Below are positions 1-8,318 of a stretch of DNA of 64,000 nucleotides, piece by piece. The first letter of the stretch is position 1. Each line of letters begins with the position of its first letter. The notes below the pieces were generated by a model. It made no database searches. It saw only the letters and a program-made list of their open reading frames with translations, and had not been told where the DNA came from. A program made the translations under genes and the position numbers. Source of the stretch: Ilyobacter_A sp963668015 (GTDB lineage: Bacteria; Fusobacteriota; Fusobacteriia; Fusobacteriales; Fusobacteriaceae); NCBI GenBank assembly GCA_963668015.2, contig CAXXCR010000002.1:10165-74164 (forward strand), written 5' to 3'.

Positions 1-790
1 ATTGTACTGTTTCGTCAAGTGCTCCTTGAGCTATTCCAAGTGCTTGGGCAGCTATACCTATTCTTCCCCCATCTAGAGTCATCATAGCTATTTTGAACCC
101 TTTTCCTTCAGCACCTAACAGGTTTTCTTTAGGTATTCTGCAGTTTTCGAATATAAGTTCGCAGGTAGCAGAACCTTTGATACCCATTTTTTTCTCTTTT
201 TTACCTATTGAGAATCCAGGAGTGTCTGCTTCTACGATGAATGCAGTGATCCCTTTCAATCCTTTAGTTTTATCAGTCATTGCAAATACAACATAAGTAC
301 CTGCATATCCTGCGTTTGTTATGAAGATTTTAGATCCGTTTAGTACCCATTGGTCACCGTCAAGGTACGCAGTTGTCTGCTGACCTGCTGCATCTGTTCC
401 TGCATTTGCTTCTGTAAGACCGAAGGCTCCAAGTTTTTCACCTTTAGCCAACGGAGGAAGGTATTTTTTCTTTTGTTCCTCTGTACCGAACTCATAGATA
501 GGGTAAGCACATAACGACGTGTGCGCTGATACGATTACCCCAGTTGTTGCACAACCTCTAGAAAGTTCCTCGACTGCTCTTGCATATAAAAGGGCATCAC
601 CTCCAGCACCTCCATACTCTTTAGGGAACGGGATACCAAAAAGTCCTATTTTGGCCATTTTTTCAACAGTTTCCATTGGAAACCTTTCTTCTTCGTCAAC
701 CTCAGCTGCCAAAGGTTTTACTTCAGTTTCAACAAATTCTCTTATCATTTGTAAAAACAGTTCAGATTTTTTGTCTTCAAAGATGTTCAT
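1..790 (-). CDS. bcd: Acyl-CoA dehydrogenase (butyryl-CoA dehydrogenase type), 3' end cut by window
   Basis: FAD-dependent oxidation/reduction of short-chain acyl-CoA (butyryl-CoA/crotonyl-CoA) in butyrate-type fermentation, cytoplasmic. About 263 N-terminal residues are present, beginning MNIFEDKKSELFLQMIREF. The typical acyl-CoA dehydrogenase signatures follow in order: GLTEANAGTDAAGQQT (FAD/substrate region), a WVLNGSKIFITNAG block, and a TLDGGRIGIAAQALGIAQGA stretch at the window edge. The start is the ATG ending at 790, preceded on the minus strand by GGAGGTAGTA. It lies 40 bp downstream of the CoA-transferase on the same strand, so the two are probably one operon. The C-terminal catalytic Glu region lies outside the window. 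Confidence 0.9.
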   Translation of the reverse strand, partial: MNIFEDKKSELFLQMIREFVETEVKPLAAEVDEEERFPMETVEKMAKIGLFGIPFPKEYGGAGGDALLYARAVEELSRGCATTGVIVSAHTSLCAYPIYEFGTEEQKKKYLPPLAKGEKLGAFGLTEANAGTDAAGQQTTAYLDGDQWVLNGSKIFITNAGYAGTYVVFAMTDKTKGLKGITAFIVEADTPGFSIGKKEKKMGIKGSATCELIFENCRIPKENLLGAEGKGFKIAMMTLDGGRIGIAAQALGIAQGALDETVQ

Positions 791-830
791 ATTTACTACC
801 TCCATTTTAATTGTTTATTTTAAAAATAAA

Positions 831-2405
831 TTAAAAGCTTAGATTCATTGGTTTATCCATAAATATCTCTGCATCCATCAGTTTTAGATCCTCTGAGATA
901 ATTGGTTTAAATTTCATTTGATTTAAAATGTCTTTTTCTATATCCACACCAGGTGCTATCTCTGTTAAAACCATACCTTCTGGTTTCAGCTCAAAAACAG
1001 CTCTTTCTGTGACATATGTGATTTTCTTACCGTTGGCTTTTGCCAAGTCGCCACTGAATGTTATCTGTTCCACGTCATTTAAAAACTTCTTAAATTTACC
1101 TTCGTTCTCTATACTAAGTTTTCCATCTTCTACTTTAATTTTCAGTCCTCCCGCAGTGAAAGTACCGCAGAATACAACTTCTTTTGCATTTTGGGTTATA
1201 TCGATAAACCCTCCACAACCTGCTATTTTAGGTCCGAACTTTGAAACGTTTATATTTCCAGACTGGTCACACTGTGCCAATCCTAAAAATGCAACGTCTA
1301 AACCTCCACCGTCGTAGAAATCAAACTGGTAAGGCTGGTCGATTATAGCTTCCGGTGTTATGGAGCATCCGAAGCTGAGCCCGCCCACTGGAGTGCCGCC
1401 TATTGCACCCGGCTCAACGGTTGGAGTGAAGAAAGCTTCCTGCCCCTCTTCTTTCAGTATTTCTGCAACTCCTTCAGGCATACCTATTCCGTAGTTTAAT
1501 ATGCTTGCATCCTTGTCCAGGAGCTTTGCACAACGTCTTGCGATAATCTTCCTATCTCCCAATTGAAAATTACTGTTGCTGCTATAGGCGTCTATAGCGC
1601 TATTGACATACAACTCATTAAAACTTTCACAAAATGTTTGCATATGATGAGTGTCGGTATCTTTTGCAACAACTACATAGTCAACTAAGATACCAGGTAT
1701 TTGAATTAGTTTCGGGTCAATCGTTCCGCATTTCACTTTTTTCTCTACCTGTGCTATTACCTTTCCTCCCTTGTTTTTTACAGCCATAGCAAGAGAAAGG
1801 GTTTCAAGTGTAAGAGCCTCTTTACACATACTTATATTTCCACTCTCATCTGAACTTGTTCCACGTATAAGCGCGTAGTCCATTTTAGGAGCTATCTTTT
1901 CACCGTTATAAAAAAGATATTCTTTATTGTTTAATTTTATTTTCTCCACAACATCTTCAGTTGTTATCTCGTTTATCTTTCCACCTTGTAAAACAGGGTC
2001 GATGAAAGTACCTAGACCAACATGGGAAATTGTCCCGGGTTTACCAGCGGCGATATCTCTAAAAAGATGTGCCATTACTCCTTGAGGAAGGTTGTAAGCT
2101 TTTATTTTATTTTGATTTGCTAGTTTACCCAGACCTGGAGCCAGCCCCCAGTGACCTCCAACTACCAAATCAAGCATACCCTCGTGAGCAAAGCGGTTTA
2201 AACCTCTTGTCTTACCATCTCCCTGCCCGGCAGTATACATAAGTTTTAAATTTTTTGGAGTACCGGTTTCCAGATATCTTTTTTCTAGTTCTGTATATAT
2301 CTCTTCTGCAACACCGGCTCCTACAAACCCACCAGTGGCAAGCATGCTTCCATCTTCAATCATAGCAGCAGCTTCTACAGAAGAAATAAATTTAACTTTT
2401 TTCAT
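831..2405 (-). CDS. Acetate/propionate-type CoA-transferase (family I, fused alpha-beta)
   Basis: A 524-residue single-chain family I CoA-transferase that moves CoA between short-chain acyl-CoAs and carboxylates (Pct/YdiF-like). The N-terminal half carries the glycine-rich ATGGFVGAG motif near residue 23. The second half carries TVEPGAIGGTPVGG, where Glu331 is the expected catalytic glutamate that forms the glutamyl-CoA thioester. Its length matches the fused alpha-beta enzymes of about 520 residues. It is upstream of and co-oriented with the acyl-CoA dehydrogenase, which points to acyl-CoA fermentation or activation of a short-chain acid. The exact acyl donor and acceptor cannot be read from sequence. 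Confidence 0.88.
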   Translation of the reverse strand: MKKVKFISSVEAAAMIEDGSMLATGGFVGAGVAEEIYTELEKRYLETGTPKNLKLMYTAGQGDGKTRGLNRFAHEGMLDLVVGGHWGLAPGLGKLANQNKIKAYNLPQGVMAHLFRDIAAGKPGTISHVGLGTFIDPVLQGGKINEITTEDVVEKIKLNNKEYLFYNGEKIAPKMDYALIRGTSSDESGNISMCKEALTLETLSLAMAVKNKGGKVIAQVEKKVKCGTIDPKLIQIPGILVDYVVVAKDTDTHHMQTFCESFNELYVNSAIDAYSSNSNFQLGDRKIIARRCAKLLDKDASILNYGIGMPEGVAEILKEEGQEAFFTPTVEPGAIGGTPVGGLSFGCSITPEAIIDQPYQFDFYDGGGLDVAFLGLAQCDQSGNINVSKFGPKIAGCGGFIDITQNAKEVVFCGTFTAGGLKIKVEDGKLSIENEGKFKKFLNDVEQITFSGDLAKANGKKITYVTERAVFELKPEGMVLTEIAPGVDIEKDILNQMKFKPIISEDLKLMDAEIFMDKPMNLSF

Positions 2406-2887
2406 AATCGTTCTTCCTTTCTTGAAATTTTAGTGCTGTGTTATTCTGCTACTATATATAGCTTTTTCCTGAAAGTGTATCAAGGATGATTTAATTATAA
2501 AGTTTTAAAAAACAAACAAAAGTGATGTATGTCAATAAATACAAGGCTCGAAAGATTTTTTTTATTTTTTTTTGGATTTTAGACTTGACAAGATGTTATT
2601 AATTTTTTTCGAAGTGCAAACTATTAAGGATACTTCATTTTTTTAATTAAATCAATTCAATGTGTGGAATGATGCAAAAAATATCTTTTTTAATAAAGAA
2701 CTAAGTCAAATAAATCAACGCATACAACCAGTTGTATATATTTTAAATAAATTTTATGTATATTTTTAACTCTTGTTTAAATCGTCAACTAGAATTAAAC
2801 TCTTAGCAGATTGACGCGTCTTTTTAGAACAGAATATGTTCTTTCTGAAACAAAAAAATATTTTTATTACAACGAGGAGGCAATTTG
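2406..2887. promoter_or_regulatory. Divergent regulatory region with two short palindromes
   Basis: 482 bp of AT-rich DNA between the divergent CoA-transferase and symporter genes; no ORF of note. Two inverted repeats stand out: ATACAAC-CA-GTTGTAT at 2722-2737 and AGAACA-N5-TGTTCT at 2826-2842. The second is only about 45 bp before the symporter start and could be an operator. No convincing -35/-10 pair was identified. The regulator is unknown. Confidence 0.4.
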
Positions 2888-4474
2888 ATGGATTTTCTTG
2901 CAATTTTTTCTTTTGTTTTTTTTACTGCACTTGTTGCGTTTGTATCTTGGAGACTTACGCGTAATGATGACTTAGGCACACAGGACGGGTACTTCCTAGG
3001 TGGAAGAAGCCTTACTGGTGTCGTAATAGCGGGATCTCTTATGCTTACAAATCTTTCTACTGAGCAGTTGGTAGGGCTAAACGGACAAGCTTATAACGAG
3101 TCCATGGCTGTTATGGCCTGGGAAGTTGGAGCTGCTATATCACTTATCTGTATGGGGATTATATTTCTGCCTAAATACCTAAGAAGTGGTGTTACGACTA
3201 TCCCTGATTTCTTAGAAGAAAGATATGATAAAAACCTTAGACAGATAATAACTATACTTTTCATAATGAGCTACATTCTTACTTACCTGCCAGTTGTACT
3301 TTATTCGGGTTCCTTGGTTCTAAACGGTTTATTCGGAATACCTGAAATGTTTGGTATAAGCCAGTTCAAGGCTCTTTGGATTACGGTGTGGGCGGTTGGA
3401 ATCATAGGTTCTACATACGCCATATTCGGAGGACTAAAAGCGGTTGCGGTTTCAGATACAATAAACGGAGTAGGTTTACTAGTTGGTGGGCTGATGATAC
3501 CTGTTCTTGCTCTAATGAAATTAGGAGGTGGAAGTGTTTCCGGTGGATTTGCAGAACTTGTTGCATCACACCCGGAAAAACTAAACTCAATTGGAGCCCC
3601 TACATCATCGGTTCCATTTTCTGTTATGTTCACTGGTATGCTTTTTAATAACCTGTACTACTGGTGTACAAACCAGTCTATAGTTCAAAGAACGTTTGGT
3701 GCGAAAAACCTTGAAGAAGGACAAAAAGGTGTTCTTTACGCAGGATTCCTTAAACTTCTTGGACCATTCTTCTTGGTAGTGCCTGGGATAATAGCATTCC
3801 ACCTGTACCCTAACTTGAGCTCAGGAGATATGGCTTATCCACTTTTAATCTCTGATGTACTTCCAAAGCCTATGGTAGGATTCTTTGGGGCGGTTCTATT
3901 CGGAGCAATCTTAAGCTCGTTCAACTCTGCACTGAATAGTACAGTAACTCTATTCTCGTTAAACATATACAGACCTGTGTTTAATCCTGAAGCTACAGAT
4001 GCTGAACTGGTAAAATTCGGTAAAAAACTTGGTACTTTTTTAGCTCTTATATCTATGTGTGTGGCTCCATTTATCATGTATGCTCAAGGTGGATTCTTCG
4101 GATTCCTACAACAAATGAACGGTTTCTACAGCGTACCGCTTGTAGTTATAATAACTGTAGGGTTCTTCACTAAAAAGACTTCTGCTTTCTCTGCGAAATT
4201 TGCAATAGCATTCCATATAGTGCTTTACAGTGTATACCAACTGTTGAATGTGGAGGTAAACTTCCTGCATGTGCTTGGAATACTTCTGCCTTTAGAGGTT
4301 CTAGGGATGCTTCTTATATCGAAATTCAAACCAAGAAATGAAGATTTTGTCCACCATCACAGCGGAGAAGTGGATATCACACCTTGGAAACATGCGAAAG
4401 CAGCCGCTTTTACAATATTTGTATTGATGACTGGTATTTACCTGTTCTTCTCTCCGCTTGGAATAGCAGGTTAG
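2888..4474 (+). CDS. Sodium:solute symporter, SSS family (YidK-like)
   Basis: Inner-membrane Na+-coupled transporter of the SSS/SglT family, 528 residues with about 13-14 hydrophobic segments. Conserved blocks closely match what I recall of E. coli YidK: GSLMLTNLSTEQLVGLNGQAY, TIPDFLEERYDK, and FYWCTNQ-type and FGAVLFGAILSSFNSALNS segments. The ATG at 2888 is chosen because GAGGAGG (2874-2880) lies 7 bp upstream; an in-frame TTG at 2885 would sit too close. The substrate is probably a sugar or sugar derivative but is not determined. It is followed after 22 bp by a tiny membrane peptide gene, so a shared transcript is likely. Confidence 0.9.
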   Translation: MDFLAIFSFVFFTALVAFVSWRLTRNDDLGTQDGYFLGGRSLTGVVIAGSLMLTNLSTEQLVGLNGQAYNESMAVMAWEVGAAISLICMGIIFLPKYLRSGVTTIPDFLEERYDKNLRQIITILFIMSYILTYLPVVLYSGSLVLNGLFGIPEMFGISQFKALWITVWAVGIIGSTYAIFGGLKAVAVSDTINGVGLLVGGLMIPVLALMKLGGGSVSGGFAELVASHPEKLNSIGAPTSSVPFSVMFTGMLFNNLYYWCTNQSIVQRTFGAKNLEEGQKGVLYAGFLKLLGPFFLVVPGIIAFHLYPNLSSGDMAYPLLISDVLPKPMVGFFGAVLFGAILSSFNSALNSTVTLFSLNIYRPVFNPEATDAELVKFGKKLGTFLALISMCVAPFIMYAQGGFFGFLQQMNGFYSVPLVVIITVGFFTKKTSAFSAKFAIAFHIVLYSVYQLLNVEVNFLHVLGILLPLEVLGMLLISKFKPRNEDFVHHHSGEVDITPWKHAKAAAFTIFVLMTGIYLFFSPLGIAG

Positions 4475-4496
4475 AATACATATAAGGAGGTATATT

Positions 4497-4577
4497 ATGA
4501 GTGGTGAAAGAGTATTATTCTTCATGGCGACGGGTTGGCTTGTGTTGGAAGTAGCGTTTTTAGCGGCAAAACTATAA
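4497..4577 (+). CDS. 26-residue single-pass membrane peptide downstream of the symporter
   Basis: Short ORF with an excellent ribosome site (AAGGAGG at 4484-4490) 6 bp before ATG. The product starts MSGERVLFFMATGWLVLEVA and ends in FLAAKL; nearly all of it is one hydrophobic helix with charged ends. It lies between the symporter stop and the next gene's ribosome site, with tight spacing on both sides. Small accessory peptides encoded beside SSS-type symporters are known, but this sequence does not match any I recall. Function is unassigned; a stabilising or regulatory subunit of the symporter is inference. Confidence 0.6.
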   Translation: MSGERVLFFMATGWLVLEVAFLAAKL

Positions 4578-4592
4578 GTTGTGGAGGTTGCC

Positions 4593-4850
4593 ATGATTCG
4601 TATAAAAGCAAAACGTGAAAAAGACGGGATGATCACCCATTTAAAATCTGAGTTTGGAAATGTTTTTTCAAGAGAAGAAGTGATTAAAAGCATGAAAAAG
4701 GGTTTTAAATACACTATCTTTAACGGTACATATGAATATTTATATACGATAGAAAATGACAATGGAATTTTCCTCGTTTTAAACAGTGGAGATCTCATTG
4801 ATAGACATGATCTAAATCAGGATAATATTGGCGATATAGCCGTGTTTTAA
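4593..4850 (+). CDS. Small conserved hypothetical protein (possibly DUF3892-like)
   Basis: 85-residue cytoplasmic protein beginning MIRIKAKREKDGMITHLKSE. The ATG at 4593 follows GGAGG (4584-4588) by 4 bp; an upstream GTG at 4581 lies inside the ribosome site and is not used. The layout (beta strand, a 'FSREEVIKSMKKG' helix, then a segment with Tyr/Phe alternation) resembles DUF3892-type small proteins, but I cannot confirm this. It is the last gene of the symporter transcript, followed by a strong terminator hairpin. Function unknown. Confidence 0.6.
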   Translation: MIRIKAKREKDGMITHLKSEFGNVFSREEVIKSMKKGFKYTIFNGTYEYLYTIENDNGIFLVLNSGDLIDRHDLNQDNIGDIAVF

Positions 4851-4879
4851 AAATATAGAATTAATATACTGCATGTAGA

Positions 4880-4910
4880 CAGGCCACTAAATTTAGTGGC
4901 CTGTTTGCTG
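4880..4910 (+). terminator. Rho-independent terminator after the symporter operon
   Basis: Perfect 12-bp-arm inverted repeat (CAGGCCACTAAA and its complement, 4880-4903) followed by TTTGCTGTTGTTT. Confidence 0.75.
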
Positions 4911-4924
4911 TTGTTTAGAACAAT

Positions 4925-5250
4925 TTAACCTAAGTTGTTGCAAATACTTAAAATAAGATATTAAATTTTTTGCAAGTGCATAAAACCTTTTTTTACCGCG
5001 AATCGCACTGCTGGGACGAATAAAAAATGCAAAATCTTGGCCGCAGATTGGCACAGAGAAAAAGAGTGACTTTGCAGATGTTAAGATAAAATCCAGACTT
5101 TTATATGATCTTTTATCATCGGTGGGATTCGTGGAATTCGTGACAAAGAAAAAAACTCTTGATTTAATGGACTTTATCTCAGCAGTTCTTGTTTTAAATC
5201 TCCGTGTCTTAAATAGTTTTTTGAATAAATTAGTAATTTGCCGCCAAGAT
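4925..5250 (+). repeat. Dispersed intergenic repeat, copy 1 (forward, most diverged)
   Basis: Begins TTAACCTAAGTTGTTGC and contains degenerate forms of the internal motifs (GCGAATCGCAC, GGCACAGAG, then GGATTCGTGGAATTCGTGAC and a CTCCGTGTC-like end). The 3' terminal inverted repeat is decayed, so the end is approximate. Same family as the copies at 9485, 11967, 28185, 32962, 38597 and 53897. Confidence 0.7.
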
Positions 5251-5385
5251 TTTAAGTGGAAATTTCAGTTGATTTATAAATACTGCTTGATATTTTCTGT
5301 TTGTTAGGTTGCGAATAATCCCCTGCTGTTATTTTTGCTTGAATCACGGCTTGTGCAGAAATCGATTCTTAAGGGCTTGCATTTC

Positions 5386-5414
5386 TTGACTAAATATCTA
5401 ATTTGATATAGAAT
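5386..5414 (+). promoter_or_regulatory. Sigma-70-type promoter of the MarR gene
   Basis: TTGACT (5386-5391), 17-bp spacer, TAGAAT (5409-5414), about 35 bp before the MarR start codon. Confidence 0.6.
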
Positions 5415-5448
5415 AACATGTAAAATCATTAAAATACGGGGGATTGTA

Positions 5449-5889
5449 ATGATAGAGAAAGAAGTGATAAATAAAAAGAAGTTTGTGGGACAGATGCAGC
5501 TTATTGGTGAAAAGTTTACTGAGTATCTAAAAAAAGAGCTTAAAAAAAGGGAGATCCCAATTAACGGGAACCATATAGGGTTTTTTATAATATTGGCAGA
5601 TTTTAATAATAAGCTTGAGTTTAAAGAGATAGCGGAGATTGCAAGGAAGTCTAAATCTTCCCTTTGTGACATAGTTGACAGATATGAGGATCAGGGGCTT
5701 GCGCAGAGAGAGCATTCTTCCGCTAACAAAAAAACAGTATACGTAAAACTTACTTCTGAAGGCCTAAAGTATAGTCGGGAAATTAAAGAGATAACTGATC
5801 AATATTTTGATAAAATAACTAGAAATTTGAACGAAAAACAGATAAAAGAAATAGAAGGAATATTAGATATCATGCACAGAAGTCTGTAG
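5449..5889 (+). CDS. MarR-family transcriptional regulator
   Basis: 146-residue winged-helix protein. The N-terminal helix precedes a central DNA-binding region with LEFKEIAEIARKSKSSLCDI (helix-turn-helix, about residues 55-75) and the wing VDRYEDQGLAQREHSSANKKTVYVKLT, then a C-terminal dimerisation helix pair (NLNEKQIKEIEGILDIM). Length and order are typical of MarR. GGGGG lies about 6 bp before the ATG, and a good promoter is just upstream. It stands alone between two long intergenic regions, so its target is not obvious; the sugar ABC genes downstream are one candidate. Ligand unknown. Confidence 0.85.
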   Translation: MIEKEVINKKKFVGQMQLIGEKFTEYLKKELKKREIPINGNHIGFFIILADFNNKLEFKEIAEIARKSKSSLCDIVDRYEDQGLAQREHSSANKKTVYVKLTSEGLKYSREIKEITDQYFDKITRNLNEKQIKEIEGILDIMHRSL

Positions 5890-6773
5890 CATGATTTTTT
5901 TTATGCATAAAATAAAAAAATGTGTTTGAAGTCGAATGTAAAGAATGCGAGACTATGTTGAAGTCGGTGGAATACTATATGGTTTTAAATTAATCAGCGA
6001 GTCAATACTAAATTGAGATTATTTTTGAATAAAAATTTATAAAGTCAATTATGTCCTGAAAAACATAGCTTTGAAAAGGTTGTGATTTGAAAGAATGAAA
6101 TATTTTTTTAAATTTTGTGCACGTGTTGTTATGAGTTGCTTTATAAAGTAAAATCATAAAGACAGGTAATTCTAAAAATTTATTATATTTTTCATTTGAA
6201 AGGCTAAAATCAAATTTTATGTATTTTTGGAGAATGAAACATCTTATTTTGGTGTATTTTTAACCGAAAAAAGATAAACTTTTCCAAAGAAACTTGACAA
6301 AGCGAGAAACGTGGAGTAAACTAGTGTAAACATGATAAAAGATTAATCTGTTTGCGATCTAAAGGTTTCATTTGTGAACGAATATATCCGATTTTTAATG
6401 TTTTGTTGAAAAGTTAAGATGTTTTATATTTTTTTACCCTTTTCGTTCGTAACCGAATGATGTGTCGGGCGGAGTTTCATAAAAAGTATTTTTTATAATA
6501 AAATTTTTTTGCACGAATTGTTCGATAGCGAACAATTCCGGTTGCGTGTTTAAAAAATATAAAGAATTTTAGCAGAGTTTAATTAAGTTATTTTATTGGT
6601 TTTAAAGTATTGAGTAAATTTATAGTTATTTATTATTAAGAGGAGTTATAAAAATTGTTTAATCATGATAGTTTATTGCAATTATATCGTTATAATGATT
6701 TTTTTTAGAAAGCAGTTGCTGAGATATCGACTCTATCTATTGATAATCATTTAAATTAAAAGAGGTGAAGTCA
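5890..6773 (+). promoter_or_regulatory. Long non-coding leader region before the sugar ABC transporter
   Basis: 884 bp without a credible gene. A promoter, TTGACA-17-TAAACT, lies at 6294-6322, which would give a leader of roughly 450 nt. Several TTCG...CGAA motifs occur: near 6440-6458, and most clearly a perfect 10-bp-arm inverted repeat (GAATTGTTCG-ATAG-complement) at 6515-6538, with no T-tract, so more like an operator or RNA hairpin than a terminator. No trace of a periplasmic binding-protein gene is seen here. Confidence 0.45.
6515..6538. promoter_or_regulatory. Perfect inverted repeat upstream of the ABC genes
   Basis: Arms GAATTGTTCG and CGAACAATTC with a 4-nt ATAG loop. Candidate operator of a sugar-responsive regulator or an RNA hairpin in the leader. 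Confidence 0.5.
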
Positions 6774-8267
6774 GTGGCTACTGAATATCTTTTGGAAATG
6801 GAGAACATAACCAAAACCTTCCCGGGAGTAAAAGCCCTAGATAATGTTGAGATGAAAGTTAGAAAAGGAACTGTACACGCTTTCATGGGAGAAAATGGTG
6901 CAGGGAAATCAACATTAATGAAATGTATCATGGGTATCTACATACCGGATAGTGGAACTATTAAATTTAAAGGGGAATTGAGAAATTTTACTGGGGCGAC
7001 AGACGCTCTAAATGCGGGTATCGCAATGATACACCAGGAGCTTAGCCCTGTTTTACACCGTAGTGTTGCTGAAAATATATGGCTAGGGAGAGAGCCGGTT
7101 AAAGGACCTCTTAAACTAGTGGATCACAAAAAAATGTACGAAGACACAAGAAAGCTACTTGAAAGTCTAGATATGGATATAGACCCTAAAATTAATATGT
7201 CGGAACTTACAGTTGCGAAAATGCAGATGGTAGAGATCGCCAAGGCGACATCTTACAATGCCGACCTTATCATAATGGATGAGCCTACATCTGCCATAAC
7301 TGAGTCAGAGGTAGAACACTTATTCAAAATAATAAACAAACTTAGAGATCAAGGTGTTGGAATACTTTACATCACACATAAAATGGACGAGGTATTCAAA
7401 ATAGCAGACGACATAACTGTTCTTAGGGACGGTCAGTTCATAGCTAGGATGCCTGCATCAGAACTAGATGACGACAAACTTATCACGCTAATGGTTGGTC
7501 GTGAACTGAGCGAGGTATTCCCTAAAACTCATGTTCCTATCGGGGATGTAAAACTTGAGGTTAAAAACCTTACAAAAGAGGGAATGTTTAAAAATGTAAG
7601 CTTCACAGCTAAAAAAGGTGAAATATTAGGTTTTGCCGGACTTATGGGAGCTGGAAGAACAGAGGTTGTAGAAACTCTATTCGGTGTTAACCAAAAAGAC
7701 AGCGGAGAAGTATTCATAGACGGTAAAAAAGTAGAGATAAACTCTCCTGCGGATGCGATAGCAAATAAAATTGCCCTTCTTACGGAAGACAGAAAGGGAA
7801 GTGGATGTTACCTAGTTTTATCTGTAGAAGACAATATGTATATGGCTAGTATAGATAAATTCATAAATAGTGGATTCTTAGATAAGAAATCAATCAGAGA
7901 AGAATGTGAAGATTACCGTAAAAAACTTACTGTAAAAACTTCCGCACTTGATGAGGCTATCGGAAACCTAAGTGGAGGGAACCAACAAAAAGCCCTTATA
8001 GCGCGTTGGTTGATGACTCACCCTGACATACTAATCCTGGACGAGCCTACAAGAGGAATAGACGTAGGTGCAAAAGCTGAGATACACAAACTTATGTGTA
8101 AACTGGCTGGAGAAGGAAAAACAGTTATTATGATATCTTCTGAGCTTCCTGAGGTATTGGGAATGGCTGACAGAGTAGTAGTAATGCACGAAGGAGAAAT
8201 AACTGGAATAGTTGACAGAAAAGATGCTAACCAAGAGTTCTTATTAAAACTGGCAACTGGAGAATAA
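6774..8267 (+). CDS. mglA: Sugar ABC transporter ATP-binding protein (MglA/RbsA family, tandem ATPase)
   Basis: 497-residue double ATPase of the CUT2 sugar importer family (galactose, ribose and similar). The N-terminal ATPase has Walker A GENGAGKST near residue 43, a QMQMVEIAKA signature and IIMDEPTSA Walker B. The C-terminal ATPase keeps LSGGNQQKALIARWL and LILDEPTRGIDVGAK but has the degenerate P-loop normal for this family (GLMGAGRTE). The GTG at 6774 is preferred, with AGAGGTGA just upstream; a GTG at 6765 lies within that ribosome site. It is closest in wording to E. coli MglA, but the substrate is not certain. The permease follows 51 bp later. No binding-protein gene is adjacent, which is unusual. 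Confidence 0.85.
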   Translation: MATEYLLEMENITKTFPGVKALDNVEMKVRKGTVHAFMGENGAGKSTLMKCIMGIYIPDSGTIKFKGELRNFTGATDALNAGIAMIHQELSPVLHRSVAENIWLGREPVKGPLKLVDHKKMYEDTRKLLESLDMDIDPKINMSELTVAKMQMVEIAKATSYNADLIIMDEPTSAITESEVEHLFKIINKLRDQGVGILYITHKMDEVFKIADDITVLRDGQFIARMPASELDDDKLITLMVGRELSEVFPKTHVPIGDVKLEVKNLTKEGMFKNVSFTAKKGEILGFAGLMGAGRTEVVETLFGVNQKDSGEVFIDGKKVEINSPADAIANKIALLTEDRKGSGCYLVLSVEDNMYMASIDKFINSGFLDKKSIREECEDYRKKLTVKTSALDEAIGNLSGGNQQKALIARWLMTHPDILILDEPTRGIDVGAKAEIHKLMCKLAGEGKTVIMISSELPEVLGMADRVVVMHEGEITGIVDRKDANQEFLLKLATGE

Positions 8268-8318
8268 AATTATTTGAGACTTTAAAATAAAAAAATCTAA
8301 AATCGGAGGGAACAAATT

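Noticed and set aside
4981..5250. Short regularly recurring CACGAAT/CACAGAG units suggested a CRISPR array
   Set aside because: Units are ~9 bp and imperfect, with no fixed-length repeat and spacer and no cas genes; they belong to the dispersed repeat family.
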